Numbered from the stretch's first letter, positions 1-6,699 are shown. The stretch is 21,158 nucleotides of DNA from an uncultured Planctomycetaceae bacterium (GCA_903927685.1 CAIYOB010001576.1:1-21158), one strand, 5' to 3'. Translations and numbers: made by a program. Notes: generated from the sequence alone by a model not told the origin.

Positions 1-914
1 CCGCCGTCGGCAATCATGTCCGCCAGGGATTCTGCCGCCTGGCTGGTCAGCCCGCCCTGGCGAGTCAGCCACAGCATGTCCGGCTCGACCAACTCGGCTC
101 CCCCTGCCGAACGGACTTTCACAATGCCCGACTGGATCGGGTCCGGCGACTTGTCCATCGCCACCGCCACCAGGCCCGGCTGGCGCACCACGCGATTGCG
201 ATTGCCGCCGTAGCCGGGAAAACGAACACCCTGAATGCCCGCGTCGCCTTGGCTGCCGACGGCGTTCTGCAACGTTGCCAGGAAGGTGACGTCGACCGGC
301 TGCTGGCTCGCGTTGCGGGCCGTCAGGCGAAAGATCGCGCAGGGGATACTGGAATTCGCCGTGTCCAGCGGGATCAGCGGATTGAAGCTTTCGAGTGAGA
401 CTTGGACCGGCAAGGCGTCGTCCCGGTAGTTCAGCCGGGCGATCGGATAGCCGCCTTCGTATTCGATTTCCTGCACCGGCGTCAGCGGCCCATCCGCAGC
501 GGTTTGCAGCAACCGCGTCACGGCGGGACCGTTGCCGGTGCGGGCCGCGACGGCAAAGTAGCTGTCGGGAATCCGCGTCTCGCTCAAGTTGTTGAAGATC
601 TGCCAGACTCCCAGGCGGCCTTGGCCGTCCAGCCAGAGACTGCCCGTGCCGATCCCGCCGATGGGCATGGCGACCGCTTCGAGCCCCTGGCCGCGATAGA
701 CTCGAGGGGCCGTCAACGGATAGTCGGGCCAAGCCGATCCGGCCGCGGCGGAGGTCGCCGGGGCGGCCGCGGCGGCCTGCTGGAGCCACGGCAACTGGCT
801 CAGCAGCGCCAATCCGGCCGAGCTGGCCGTCAGACGCCCCAAGAAGTCCCGCCGGTTCATCCCGGTCTGCTCCGGATTGCCGCATTTTCCACCCGCACAA
901 CCGCACGTCCTCAT
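1..914 (-). CDS. GH116 family glycosidase (beta-glucosidase/glucosylceramidase-like), N-terminal part, Tat-exported
   Basis: About 304 residues are visible; the frame stays open to the left edge, so the gene continues outside the window. Residues 84-109 carry the run PIGGIGTGSLWLDGQGRLG and then VWQIFNN, typical of the N-terminal beta-sandwich domain of GH116 (GBA2-like beta-glucosidases). The catalytic (alpha/alpha)6 domain would lie beyond the edge, so its active-site residues cannot be checked. The twin-arginine motif NRRDFLGRL starts near residue 20 and is followed by a hydrophobic stretch and an Ala-rich region, indicating Tat export. The ATG at 914 is preferred because GGGGAGG lies a few bases upstream; an alternative ATG at 860 would start at MNRRDFL. 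The 18 residues before that Met hold three cysteines (CGCAGGKC), unusual ahead of a Tat motif. It is divergent from the DUF1559 gene. Substrate is not deducible. Confidence 0.85.
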   Translation of the reverse strand, partial: MRTCGCAGGKCGNPEQTGMNRRDFLGRLTASSAGLALLSQLPWLQQAAAAAPATSAAAGSAWPDYPLTAPRVYRGQGLEAVAMPIGGIGTGSLWLDGQGRLGVWQIFNNLSETRIPDSYFAVAARTGNGPAVTRLLQTAADGPLTPVQEIEYEGGYPIARLNYRDDALPVQVSLESFNPLIPLDTANSSIPCAIFRLTARNASQQPVDVTFLATLQNAVGSQGDAGIQGVRFPGYGGNRNRVVRQPGLVAVAMDKSPDPIQSGIVKVRSAGGAELVEPDMLWLTRQGGLTSQAAESLADMIADG

Positions 915-958
915 GGCCTGACCTCCCCGCGTTTTGCTCGCCTTGGATCCTCACCGCA

Positions 959-977
959 ACGCCGGAAGCTCCGGCGT
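959..977. promoter_or_regulatory. Short perfect hairpin/palindrome in the GH116 leader
   Basis: ACGCCGGA and TCCGGCGT form a perfect 8-bp inverted repeat around the loop AGC. It lies between a possible minus-strand -10 (TATATT, 987-992, with a poor -35 TGGCAG at 1010-1015) and the GH116 start. It could be an operator or a leader hairpin. No poly-U tract follows, so a terminator is unlikely. Confidence 0.35.
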
Positions 978-1044
978 GAAGGCACCAATATACGGCAAGC
1001 GGGCGCGGCCTGCCACTTGCATCTTGGATCAACTCGCCGCCCCC

Positions 1045-1073
1045 TGGTCTCGACTTGCCGAGCTAACTATAAT
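1045..1073 (+). promoter_or_regulatory. Candidate sigma70-type promoter for the DUF1559 gene
   Basis: TATAAT at 1068-1073 is a perfect -10 match. TGGTCT at 1045-1050 is a weak -35 at 17-base spacing. It would give a leader of about 220 bases containing repeat copy A. Confidence 0.4.
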
Positions 1074-1153
1074 CCTGTGCCATTTGGTTGCGGGGCGTGC
1101 CAGAGGCGCCCGTTCGTCATGACGACTGCTCAATCAAGTCAGAGAACTGGGGT

Positions 1154-1242
1154 GGGGTGCCTGGGGTCGAGCCACGAGGTACGAGTGGCGAGCCCCCAGT
1201 TTTCCCCTCTGGGGGCTCGCTGCACTCGACTCCAGGCACCCC
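1154..1242. repeat. Modular inverted repeat, copy A
   Basis: An 18-base outer arm (GGGGTGCCTGGGGTCGAG) is inverted at the other end with one mismatch. The left unit (1161-1199, 39 bp) is CTGGGGTCGAG + 17-bp core CCACGAGGTACGAGTGG + CGAGCCCCCAG. The right unit (1209-1235, 27 bp, inverted) has the same 11-bp ends, one changed base, and a 5-bp core. The loop is 9 bases. The same 39- and 27-bp units recur at 14948-15022, 15691-15811 and 17851-17939. Confidence 0.9.
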
Positions 1243-1300
1243 AACATCTGCCATTGACGGCGCACGACACAACTCCAGAGTCCGGAAAAGAGGCTTCGGC

Positions 1301-2212
1301 ATGAGCACGCGCAGGGCGTTTACGTTGGTCGAACTGCTGGTCGTGATCGCCATCATCGGCATCCTGGTCGCCTTGCTGCTGCCGGCAATTCAAGCCGCCC
1401 GCGGGGCGGCCCGGCGGATGAGTTGCGGCAACAACTTGAAGCAACTGGCCCTGGCGACTCAGAATTATCACGACACGCACGGCAAGTTTCCCGCTGGCGG
1501 GTTCAATTGGCCCACGCCGCCGGGACAGCCATCGCCTCCCAAGTTCCGGAATGTCTCGCTGTTCGTGCTGATCCTGCCCCAGGTCGAACAGGGTCCGTTG
1601 GCGGAGTCGTGGGACTACATGGATCCCTGGCAGAACGTGCTGGCCGGCCGCGCGGGCACGGTTTTGGAGGTGCTGCTCTGCCCCGCGGACAATCTGGGCA
1701 CCAAAATCATCATCGACAGCAGCGGCCGGCAGTTCGGCATGACCAGTTACGGGGGCAACGCCGGCGTCCAGTCGTACCAGGCGGCCAATGCGACTCGGGA
1801 TGGGCTCTTTTACATGAACAGCGACAACCGCATGGCGGAGATCCTGGACGGAACCAGCCAGACGCTGCTGTTCGGCGAACGCTACCACCGGGATTTGGAC
1901 TACGACCTGAACGCCGGGACCCTGACGAAGATGTCCGGCTGGGGATACTGGTGTCCGTCGGCCGGTGCGCCGGGGATGGGCGACGTGACGCTGGGCACGA
2001 TGGTCCCGATCAATTACCTCCATCCGTCGGGAGTGGCCGTGACGGCGGCCCACGAAGAACGGCGGATCACCGCGATGGGCAGCGGCCACCCGGGCGGCTG
2101 CAACGTAGCCCTGGCCGACGGTTCCACCCGCTTGGTGTCCGAGAGCATCGACCTGGGGCTGTGGCGAGCCCTGAGCACCCGGGCCGGCGGCGAAACGATC
2201 GGCCAGTATTGA
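1301..2212 (+). CDS. DUF1559 domain protein with prepilin-type N-terminal methylation motif
   Basis: The 303-residue protein begins with the type IV pilin/type II secretion signature: basic MSTRRA, cleavage before Phe, Glu at +5 (FTLVELL), then a hydrophobic helix to about residue 30. The body (NNLKQLALATQNYHDTHG, and LCPADN in the middle) is typical of DUF1559, a family hugely expanded in planctomycetes. The C-terminus carries the H-x9-DG element (HPGGCNVALADG), characteristic of the same family. It is probably processed by a prepilin peptidase and displayed at or exported through the envelope; the molecular role is unknown. The ATG at 1301 is chosen because the pilin motif starts there, with AAAGAGG just upstream. 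Its stop is one base from the stop of the convergent tupC. Confidence 0.93.
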   Translation: MSTRRAFTLVELLVVIAIIGILVALLLPAIQAARGAARRMSCGNNLKQLALATQNYHDTHGKFPAGGFNWPTPPGQPSPPKFRNVSLFVLILPQVEQGPLAESWDYMDPWQNVLAGRAGTVLEVLLCPADNLGTKIIIDSSGRQFGMTSYGGNAGVQSYQAANATRDGLFYMNSDNRMAEILDGTSQTLLFGERYHRDLDYDLNAGTLTKMSGWGYWCPSAGAPGMGDVTLGTMVPINYLHPSGVAVTAAHEERRITAMGSGHPGGCNVALADGSTRLVSESIDLGLWRALSTRAGGETIGQY

Positions 2213-2213
2213 G

Positions 2214-2939
2214 TCAGCAGATCATCTCGCCGCGGATGAACGCCGCCGTGCGGGCGTCCGCTGGCGACTCGAAGAACTGGGCCGTCGGGCCGATTTCGGT
2301 CAGCCGGCCGGACAGCAGCAAGCCGACTCGCGTGGCCAGTCGCCGAGCCTGAAACACGTTGTGCGTCACCAGCACGACCGTCGTCCCTGCCGCGCGGTTC
2401 TGCTGCCGCACGATGTCTTCGATCAGGGCCACGTTGTACGGGTCCAAGTTGGCCGTCGGCTCGTCCAGCAGCAACACCGTCGGGCGGATGACCAGGGCGC
2501 GCGCCAACGCCACACGCTGCATCTCGCCGCCGGACAACCGCTGGGCCGGGGCCCGCGCCAAGCCTTCCAGGCCGACGGTCGCCAGCAGCGACTGGACCAG
2601 CCGGTCGTCGTGTCGGCCGCGCAGTCTCAGACCGTAAGCGATGTTACTCCGGACACTGCCGCGCATCAGCGCCGGGCGTTGGAAGACGGTGGTGATCTCG
2701 CGGCGCACGGCGAGCGGGACGCGCTGGTCGCGAAAGTGCTGGCCGCGATAGACGATCGTTCCCGCGGTGGGTGGCTCCAGAAAATTCAGCAGCCGCAACA
2801 GCGTCGACTTGCCGGCTCCGCTCGGACCGACCAGGGCCAGCACTTCGCCAGCCTGGACCTCCAGGCGGTCGATCTCGACCACGTCACGGCCGTCGTAGGA
2901 TTTCCGGAGCCCTTCGAGTCTGTACAACGGTGCGTCCAT
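2214..2939 (-). CDS. tupC: Tungstate ABC transporter ATP-binding protein TupC
   Basis: The 241-residue protein is a complete ABC ATPase. Walker A GPSGAGKST is at 38-46, the Q-loop Gln at 87 (VFQRP), the signature LSGGE at 135-139, Walker B LLLDEP at 156-161, the D-loop Asp at 166 and the switch His at 193. There is no C-terminal TOBE domain, so it is short like TupC rather than ModC. It would energise import of tungstate, or molybdate, through TupB. The assignment rests on the immediate neighbours TupB (5 bases upstream) and TupA. It is the last gene of the minus-strand operon and its stop nearly abuts the stop of the opposing DUF1559 gene, leaving no room for an intergenic terminator. Substrate preference cannot be read from the ATPase itself. 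Confidence 0.88.
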   Translation of the reverse strand: MDAPLYRLEGLRKSYDGRDVVEIDRLEVQAGEVLALVGPSGAGKSTLLRLLNFLEPPTAGTIVYRGQHFRDQRVPLAVRREITTVFQRPALMRGSVRSNIAYGLRLRGRHDDRLVQSLLATVGLEGLARAPAQRLSGGEMQRVALARALVIRPTVLLLDEPTANLDPYNVALIEDIVRQQNRAAGTTVVLVTHNVFQARRLATRVGLLLSGRLTEIGPTAQFFESPADARTAAFIRGEMIC

Positions 2940-2944
2940 CTCGC

Positions 2945-3652
2945 TCAGCCCTCGCTACGCTGCTGCAGCCAGAACAGGATGACGTTGGCCAGGAACGTCA
3001 ACGCCAGCAGGATGATCCCCAGGGCCAGGGCCAAATCGAATTCGCCCATCCGTGTGTTCAAGACGATCGCGGTCGTCAGCACGCGCGTCCGGCCTTCGAT
3101 GTCGCCGCCGACCAGCAGCACCGCGCCGACTTCGGAGATGATCGAGCCGAAGGCGGCCACGATGGCGGCCATGACGCCGATTCGCGCTTCCCGCAGCACG
3201 GCCGCCAGTTCCTGCCAGCGGGTCGCGCCCAGCGCCCGCACCTGGAGCCGCAAGCCCGGCTCGACGCTCTGCACGGCCGTCATGGTCAGCCCGGCCACCA
3301 CCGGCAAGGCGATGGCGGTCTGGGCCAGCACCATGGCGCTGGGCGTGAAGAGCCAATCCAAACAGCCCAACGGCCCGCTGCGGGACAACAGCAGGTACAT
3401 GGCCAAGCCGACCACGACCGGAGGCAGGCCCATGCCCGTGTACAGCAGCACGGTGACCAGGCCCCGAACGCGATATCGCGACCACAGGCCCAGGGCAGCT
3501 CCCGTCGGCACGCCGATCAACGTGCTGATCGCCAGCGCGAACCCGGTGACGAACAGCGACAGCCAGACGATCTCCAGGACCGCCGGATCGGCAGAACCGA
3601 TCAAGTTGGCGGCTCGCACTAGCCCGCGCACGATTTCGTCAATGCCGCGCAT
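2945..3652 (-). CDS. tupB: Tungstate ABC transporter permease TupB
   Basis: About 235 residues with five to six hydrophobic segments. The cytoplasmic loop RALGATRWQELAAVLREA matches the EAA motif by which binding-protein-dependent permeases contact the ATPase. The N-terminus (IDEIVRGLVRAANLI then DPAVLEIVWLSLFVTG) and the segment FGSIISEVGAVLLVGGDI resemble TupB-type permeases. The ATG at 3652 is chosen because the family usually starts just before this amphipathic helix; in-frame ATG 3667 and GTG 3673 are also possible and no Shine-Dalgarno clearly decides. It is separated from tupC by 5 bases but from tupA by more than 100, a gap filled by an inverted repeat. Confidence 0.87.
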   Translation of the reverse strand: MRGIDEIVRGLVRAANLIGSADPAVLEIVWLSLFVTGFALAISTLIGVPTGAALGLWSRYRVRGLVTVLLYTGMGLPPVVVGLAMYLLLSRSGPLGCLDWLFTPSAMVLAQTAIALPVVAGLTMTAVQSVEPGLRLQVRALGATRWQELAAVLREARIGVMAAIVAAFGSIISEVGAVLLVGGDIEGRTRVLTTAIVLNTRMGEFDLALALGIILLALTFLANVILFWLQQRSEG

Positions 3653-3690
3653 TCTCAGGGTCCCCATCCGCACCCGTGCCGGTGGCAGTC

Positions 3691-3781
3691 GTGGCGCAAG
3701 CTTCCAGCTTGCGAACTGGACAACGGAAGCAGATTAGCGAATTGAAAAAAGCCCTGTCGGCAAGCTGGAAGCTTACCCCAC
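3691..3781. repeat. REP/MITE-like inverted repeat inside the tup operon
   Basis: AAGCTTCCAGCTTGC (3698-3712) is exactly inverted at 3760-3774. The arms extend to 22 bases (3691-3712 and 3760-3781) through a shared outer GTGG with three mismatches. The 47-base centre is AT-richer than its surroundings and includes a run of six A. The left arm also contains the small palindrome GCAAGC-TTCCA-GCTTGC. It lies between the tupA stop and the tupB start. No coding capacity is apparent. Confidence 0.8.
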
Positions 3782-3787
3782 GTACCG

Positions 3788-4663
3788 TCACGGCACGGCC
3801 GGATAGAACAGCGGCTGGCCAAACTGGCTGGCGCCGAATTGGCGAATCTGCTGCTGGATGTCCGGCGACTGGAGCCAGGCGGCGAACCGTTCGGCCAAGG
3901 CCGTGTTGACACCCGGGTGCTGCTGAGCGTCGACCGGGATCACGGCATAGCGGTTGATCAGTTCCGGATCCTTGTTCGCCCGCGGATTCTCGCCGCCGAA
4001 GGTGACACGCAGTTCCGGCAATTTGGCCTGTAGCGCCAGCCATGTGCCGCGATCGGTCAGCGTATACGCCCGTTTCTCATTCGCCGCCAGCAGGACCGCA
4101 CGCGTTCCCTGGCCCAGCGAGTGGTACCAGGCGGACTTGGCATTCGGTGTCAAGCCTGCCGCAGACCAGACGGCCAGTTCCTTGGCATGGGTGCCGCTGC
4201 GGTCGCCGCGGCTGAAGAACGTTGCGCCGGCGTCAGCGATCGCGCGGAACGCCTCGGCGGCCGATTTCGCCTGGGCCGCCCGCGCGGGATCGTTCGCCGG
4301 ACCTGCCAACACGAAATCGTTGAACATGAACTCGTGACGCCGTCGGGCATGCCCCGCGGCCAGGAACTCGTCCTCCATCTGGCGGGCGTGCACGATCACG
4401 ACGTCCACGTCCCCGCGGCCGGCGAGCGCGAGCGCCTGGCCGGTCCCCACGGCGATCACGTCCACGCGGCAAGCGTTCCGCCGCTCGAAATCCGGCAGGA
4501 TGGCCGCCGCCAAACCGGAATCCACGACGCTCATCGTCGTGGCCAGTCGCAGGACGGACTGCTCGGCCGCAGCGGCTGGCAAGCTGGCCGGCACAACGGC
4601 CAGCGCCAAGCAACATTGCCAGAGCCAGGCAAGACGCAGCCCCACGCGGCTGTTGGGTTTCAT
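3788..4663 (-). CDS. tupA: Tungstate-binding periplasmic protein TupA
   Basis: The 291-residue protein has a signal peptide (about residues 1-33, ending near PAAAAE) followed by a substrate-binding-protein body. Diagnostic Tup-type stretches are LRLATTMSVVDSGL (39-52), VDVIAVGTGQALALAGRGDV, VVIVHARQMEDEFLAAG, FNDFVLAGPANDPA and FFSRGDRSGTHAKELAVW. TupA proteins usually have TTTS as the first oxyanion-binding loop; here it is TTMS, a deviation at a position that could touch the ligand. The start at 4663 overlaps the upstream stop as ATGA, implying translational coupling to the fusion protein gene. It delivers tungstate, or possibly molybdate, to TupB/TupC. No lipobox is seen, although two cysteines lie in the signal helix. 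Confidence 0.9.
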   Translation of the reverse strand: MKPNSRVGLRLAWLWQCCLALAVVPASLPAAAAEQSVLRLATTMSVVDSGLAAAILPDFERRNACRVDVIAVGTGQALALAGRGDVDVVIVHARQMEDEFLAAGHARRRHEFMFNDFVLAGPANDPARAAQAKSAAEAFRAIADAGATFFSRGDRSGTHAKELAVWSAAGLTPNAKSAWYHSLGQGTRAVLLAANEKRAYTLTDRGTWLALQAKLPELRVTFGGENPRANKDPELINRYAVIPVDAQQHPGVNTALAERFAAWLQSPDIQQQIRQFGASQFGQPLFYPAVP

Positions 4664-6033
4664 GGTTGCTTCCCGCCCCCAATCGCATCGCCGACGTACA
4701 GCAGGTACAGCAGCGGCAACTGGTCCTTGGCGACCACATCGGCAAAGGTGCCCAGTTGGCCGCGGAGAATCTTCTGGCCGGGATAACTTACGTCGCACAC
4801 AATCGCGACCGGCGTGTCGGCCGGATAACGCTCCCGCAACTGCGCCAACAGTTCCTGGATCTGGACCCGTTGCGTAAAGAACACCAGCGTGCTGCTCAAC
4901 CGCCCCCGGGCATCGGGACGTCCCAAGTCCGTACCGGCGGACAGGATGCAGGAACGCTGCCCCGCAAGGCCTCGCTGCAGCGCGGCATTGGCCGCGTTAA
5001 AGGAACTCATTCCCGGGATCACCGTCGGGTGCAGGTCCGCCAGCAGGTCCGGCACCCAGCCCCACGGGCTGAAGATGGTCGGATCGCCGTTGTCCGCAAA
5101 GGCCACGGTCTGGCCCGCGGCGAGGGCGGCTTGCACGCGAGCCTTGAGTTGCGCCAGGACCTCGTTCGTCTGCCGCACACGCTGCTGCACCTCGCCGCTG
5201 TAGTCCTCCGGGTTCGCACCGCAGTACTGGCCGCCCATCAGCAGCGGCGAAGCCACTTCAATCACGCCGGGGCGGACGAACGGCGTCAATTCGTCTTTCA
5301 TCCAGCTGTAGCAGAACACCAGATCCGCCTGCTTGAGCAACTGCGCCGCTTTGACCGAGATCAGTCCGGGATCGCCAGGCCCAGTGCCGATCAGAAACAC
5401 GCGGCCCGGCGTGTTCGCGGCGGCCGGCGTGTCCGCGGTGGCCGGCGGCGCAGTGGCCGGAGCGTCCTGACCCGGGAAGGGCGAAGCCGTCGCCGATTGC
5501 ACCATGATCCGGGTCACCTGGCGGATCCAGCGGGCGTGCAGATCGCTGCCCGGCACGATTACCTGGTAAGGAGCCAGCTTCTCGCTCAACGGCTCGCCGT
5601 TCACCCGGTTGGCCAGCAGTACTTCGCGACCGCCCAAGCCGGGATGGATTTCCGGGATCGAAAACACCACCTGATAGCCGTCGGCCGCTTCGACCAGCAC
5701 ATACGCCGTCCGCAGCCCGGGCGGCAGTTCCTTGTCGGGCGCGGCGGGATCCTTGAACGCGACCCCGGCCGCCTGCAATAGCTCATGCAGCAATACGCCT
5801 TCGTAGGCCGCGTCCTGGTCGGTGTGCGGGATCTTGTCGTGCACCGTCGCCTGCGGCAGCTTGGCGAATCCTGCGGGGGTCAGTGTGATCGTCTTGCCGG
5901 CTTCGTTGCGGACTAGCAGCACGCGCATGCAGGGCGCCTGAGCCGCCGGACTGGGCGCGGCGGGTTCGCCAGCCGGCGCCCCCGCGGCGAATACGAAGGG
6001 AATCAGGGACACTAGCCAAAGACGCCCAAACAT
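4660..6033 (-). CDS. Exported fusion: sulfite-oxidase-like (Moco-fold) domain + tetrapyrrole methylase domain
   Basis: The 457-residue protein starts with a signal-peptide-like segment (MFGRLWLVSLIPFVFAAGAPAG). Residues about 35-180 resemble the small molybdopterin-oxidoreductase fold: YEGVLLHELLQAAGV, then ADGYQVVFSIPEI, then NGEPLSEKLAPYQVIVPG and ARWIRQVTRIMV. No cysteine equivalent to the Mo ligand of sulfite oxidase is evident. After an Ala/Pro/Thr linker, residues about 209-455 form a full-length tetrapyrrole (uroporphyrinogen/precorrin) methylase-like domain: GTGPGDPG at 216-223, GDPTIF, VIPGMSSFNAANAAL and a C-terminal TPVAIV...YLLYVGDAI. The start at 6033 has AAAGGA eight bases upstream and a good promoter; the stop overlaps the tupA start (ATGA). 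A methylase with a secretion signal is odd, because S-adenosylmethionine is cytosolic. The role is unknown; oxyanion or cofactor handling is an inference from context. Confidence 0.82.
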   Translation of the reverse strand: MFGRLWLVSLIPFVFAAGAPAGEPAAPSPAAQAPCMRVLLVRNEAGKTITLTPAGFAKLPQATVHDKIPHTDQDAAYEGVLLHELLQAAGVAFKDPAAPDKELPPGLRTAYVLVEAADGYQVVFSIPEIHPGLGGREVLLANRVNGEPLSEKLAPYQVIVPGSDLHARWIRQVTRIMVQSATASPFPGQDAPATAPPATADTPAAANTPGRVFLIGTGPGDPGLISVKAAQLLKQADLVFCYSWMKDELTPFVRPGVIEVASPLLMGGQYCGANPEDYSGEVQQRVRQTNEVLAQLKARVQAALAAGQTVAFADNGDPTIFSPWGWVPDLLADLHPTVIPGMSSFNAANAALQRGLAGQRSCILSAGTDLGRPDARGRLSSTLVFFTQRVQIQELLAQLRERYPADTPVAIVCDVSYPGQKILRGQLGTFADVVAKDQLPLLYLLYVGDAIGGGKQP

Positions 6034-6053
6034 GATTCATCCTTTCTGCAAAT

Positions 6054-6067
6054 GGCACGCCAGTGCC
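6054..6067. promoter_or_regulatory. Candidate operator GGCAC-N4-GTGCC in the leader of the tup operon
   Basis: GGCAC (6054-6058) and GTGCC (6063-6067) form a perfect inverted repeat around GCCA, downstream of the -10 of the operon promoter. Another GGCAC lies at 6102-6106, overlapping the -35. A ModE-type repressor is the obvious candidate ligand, but the site does not match the E. coli ModE box. Confidence 0.35.
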
Positions 6068-6080
6068 GTTAGCCGTCGGC

Positions 6081-6108
6081 ATTATAGTGGGCCGCGGGAT
6101 TGGCACAA
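6081..6108 (-). promoter_or_regulatory. Promoter of the fusion-tupABC operon
   Basis: Read on the minus strand, TTGTGC (6103-6108) and a perfect TATAAT (6081-6086) are 16 bases apart. The start codon at 6033 lies about 40 bases past the expected transcription start. Confidence 0.6.
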
Positions 6109-6129
6109 GATGGCGGCCGACGTCGTTGG

Positions 6130-6525
6130 TCAGTCGTCGCTTCGTTTTTGGAGCGTGTCGCGCAGGCGTGCCGAGAACTCGACTTCGACCAGCTCGAACA
6201 AGCGTTGGCGAAACGCGTCGAAGTTGTGCACCAGATCTTGTGCCAATTCGGACAGCTCGCTCCGCCGCGAGTCCTTGCCGCCGACCTGGGTTCGCACCAA
6301 CGGAACGCCCAGAGCTTGTTCCGCGTGCTTGATCTTGTCCCAGACGTGTCGGTAGCTCTTGCCGACCTCCTTGGCAGCCGCCTTGATCGACCCCGTGCGT
6401 TGGACCGCTTTCAAGATGTTGCTGATGCCCAGGCCGAACACGTATTGGCTGTTGACTTCCAGCCAGAGTTTCGTCCGCGGCGTTACGCGATCGGCGAGAT
6501 CGCTCGTGCGAGAACTGCGACCCAT
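6130..6525 (-). CDS. ModE-family DNA-binding regulator, HTH domain only
   Basis: The 131-residue protein matches the N-terminal DNA-binding domain of ModE (LysR-like winged helix). The helix-turn-helix ISNILKAVQRTGSIKAAAKE then VGKSYRHVWDKIKHAEQALG is followed by VPLVRTQVGGKDSRRSELSE. A C-terminal helix (about 90-125) probably serves dimerisation. The usual ModE molybdate-binding TOBE/Mop domains are absent, so it cannot sense oxyanion in the classical way unless a partner does so. It lies upstream of, and in the same direction as, the tup operon, 96 bases away with a separate promoter, and divergent from the membrane protein/TiaS-like/cupin operon. It is well placed to control both. The ATG at 6525 has AGGGGGC upstream. 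A frame reading further upstream was not seen. Confidence 0.88.
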   Translation of the reverse strand: MGRSSRTSDLADRVTPRTKLWLEVNSQYVFGLGISNILKAVQRTGSIKAAAKEVGKSYRHVWDKIKHAEQALGVPLVRTQVGGKDSRRSELSELAQDLVHNFDAFRQRLFELVEVEFSARLRDTLQKRSDD

Positions 6526-6615
6526 GAGTTGCCCCCTGTGTTCTGTGGCTCATTCCGCGCGCCACGTGGCGCTGCCCCGTACCGTTCCTCACGCCGATGC
6601 GCAGCCTGAGCCCCG

Positions 6616-6643
6616 ATTATACTGTCGGCCGCCGCAGTGTCAC
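6616..6643 (-). promoter_or_regulatory. Promoter of the ModE-like regulator gene
   Basis: On the minus strand, GTGACA (6638-6643; five of six matches to TTGACA) and a perfect TATAAT (6616-6621) are spaced by 16 bases. It has the same spacer length as the promoter of the fusion-tup operon. Confidence 0.6.
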
Positions 6644-6651
6644 TGTGTCAC
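6635..6651. promoter_or_regulatory. Candidate operator over the -35 of the ModE-like gene
   Basis: CAGTG-T-CACTG (6635-6645) is a perfect palindrome. GTGTCAC occurs twice, at 6637-6643 and 6645-6651, with a related GTGTCCC at 6660-6666. The cluster overlaps the minus-strand -35 and lies just upstream of the plus-strand promoter. The CAGTGYC core is shared with CAGTGCC at 6061-6067. Confidence 0.4.
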
Positions 6652-6670
6652 CTCGAGTTGTGTCCCCTGG

Positions 6671-6699
6671 TTGCCTTTCGCACGCCGGGATCCTATCCT
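6671..6699 (+). promoter_or_regulatory. Possible promoter of the membrane protein/TiaS-like/cupin operon
   Basis: TTGCCT (6671-6676) and TATCCT (6694-6699) have 17-base spacing. The -10 matches TATAAT at four of six positions. Confidence 0.4.

Larger units (their letters stand above)
915..1300. other. Divergent intergenic region between GH116 and DUF1559 genes
   Basis: This 386-base gap has no convincing gene. It holds, from left to right, the GH116 Shine-Dalgarno, a perfect 8-bp-stem hairpin (959-977), a possible minus-strand -10 (TATATT, 987-992), a plus-strand TATAAT (1068-1073), and copy A of the modular inverted repeat (1154-1242). Short open frames crossing it are explained by the repeat and high GC. 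Confidence 0.8.

Noticed and set aside
402..1304. Plus-strand open frame of 300 codons opposite the GH116 gene
   Set aside because: It is antisense to a clear GH116 domain, Arg/Gln-rich and without homology signal.
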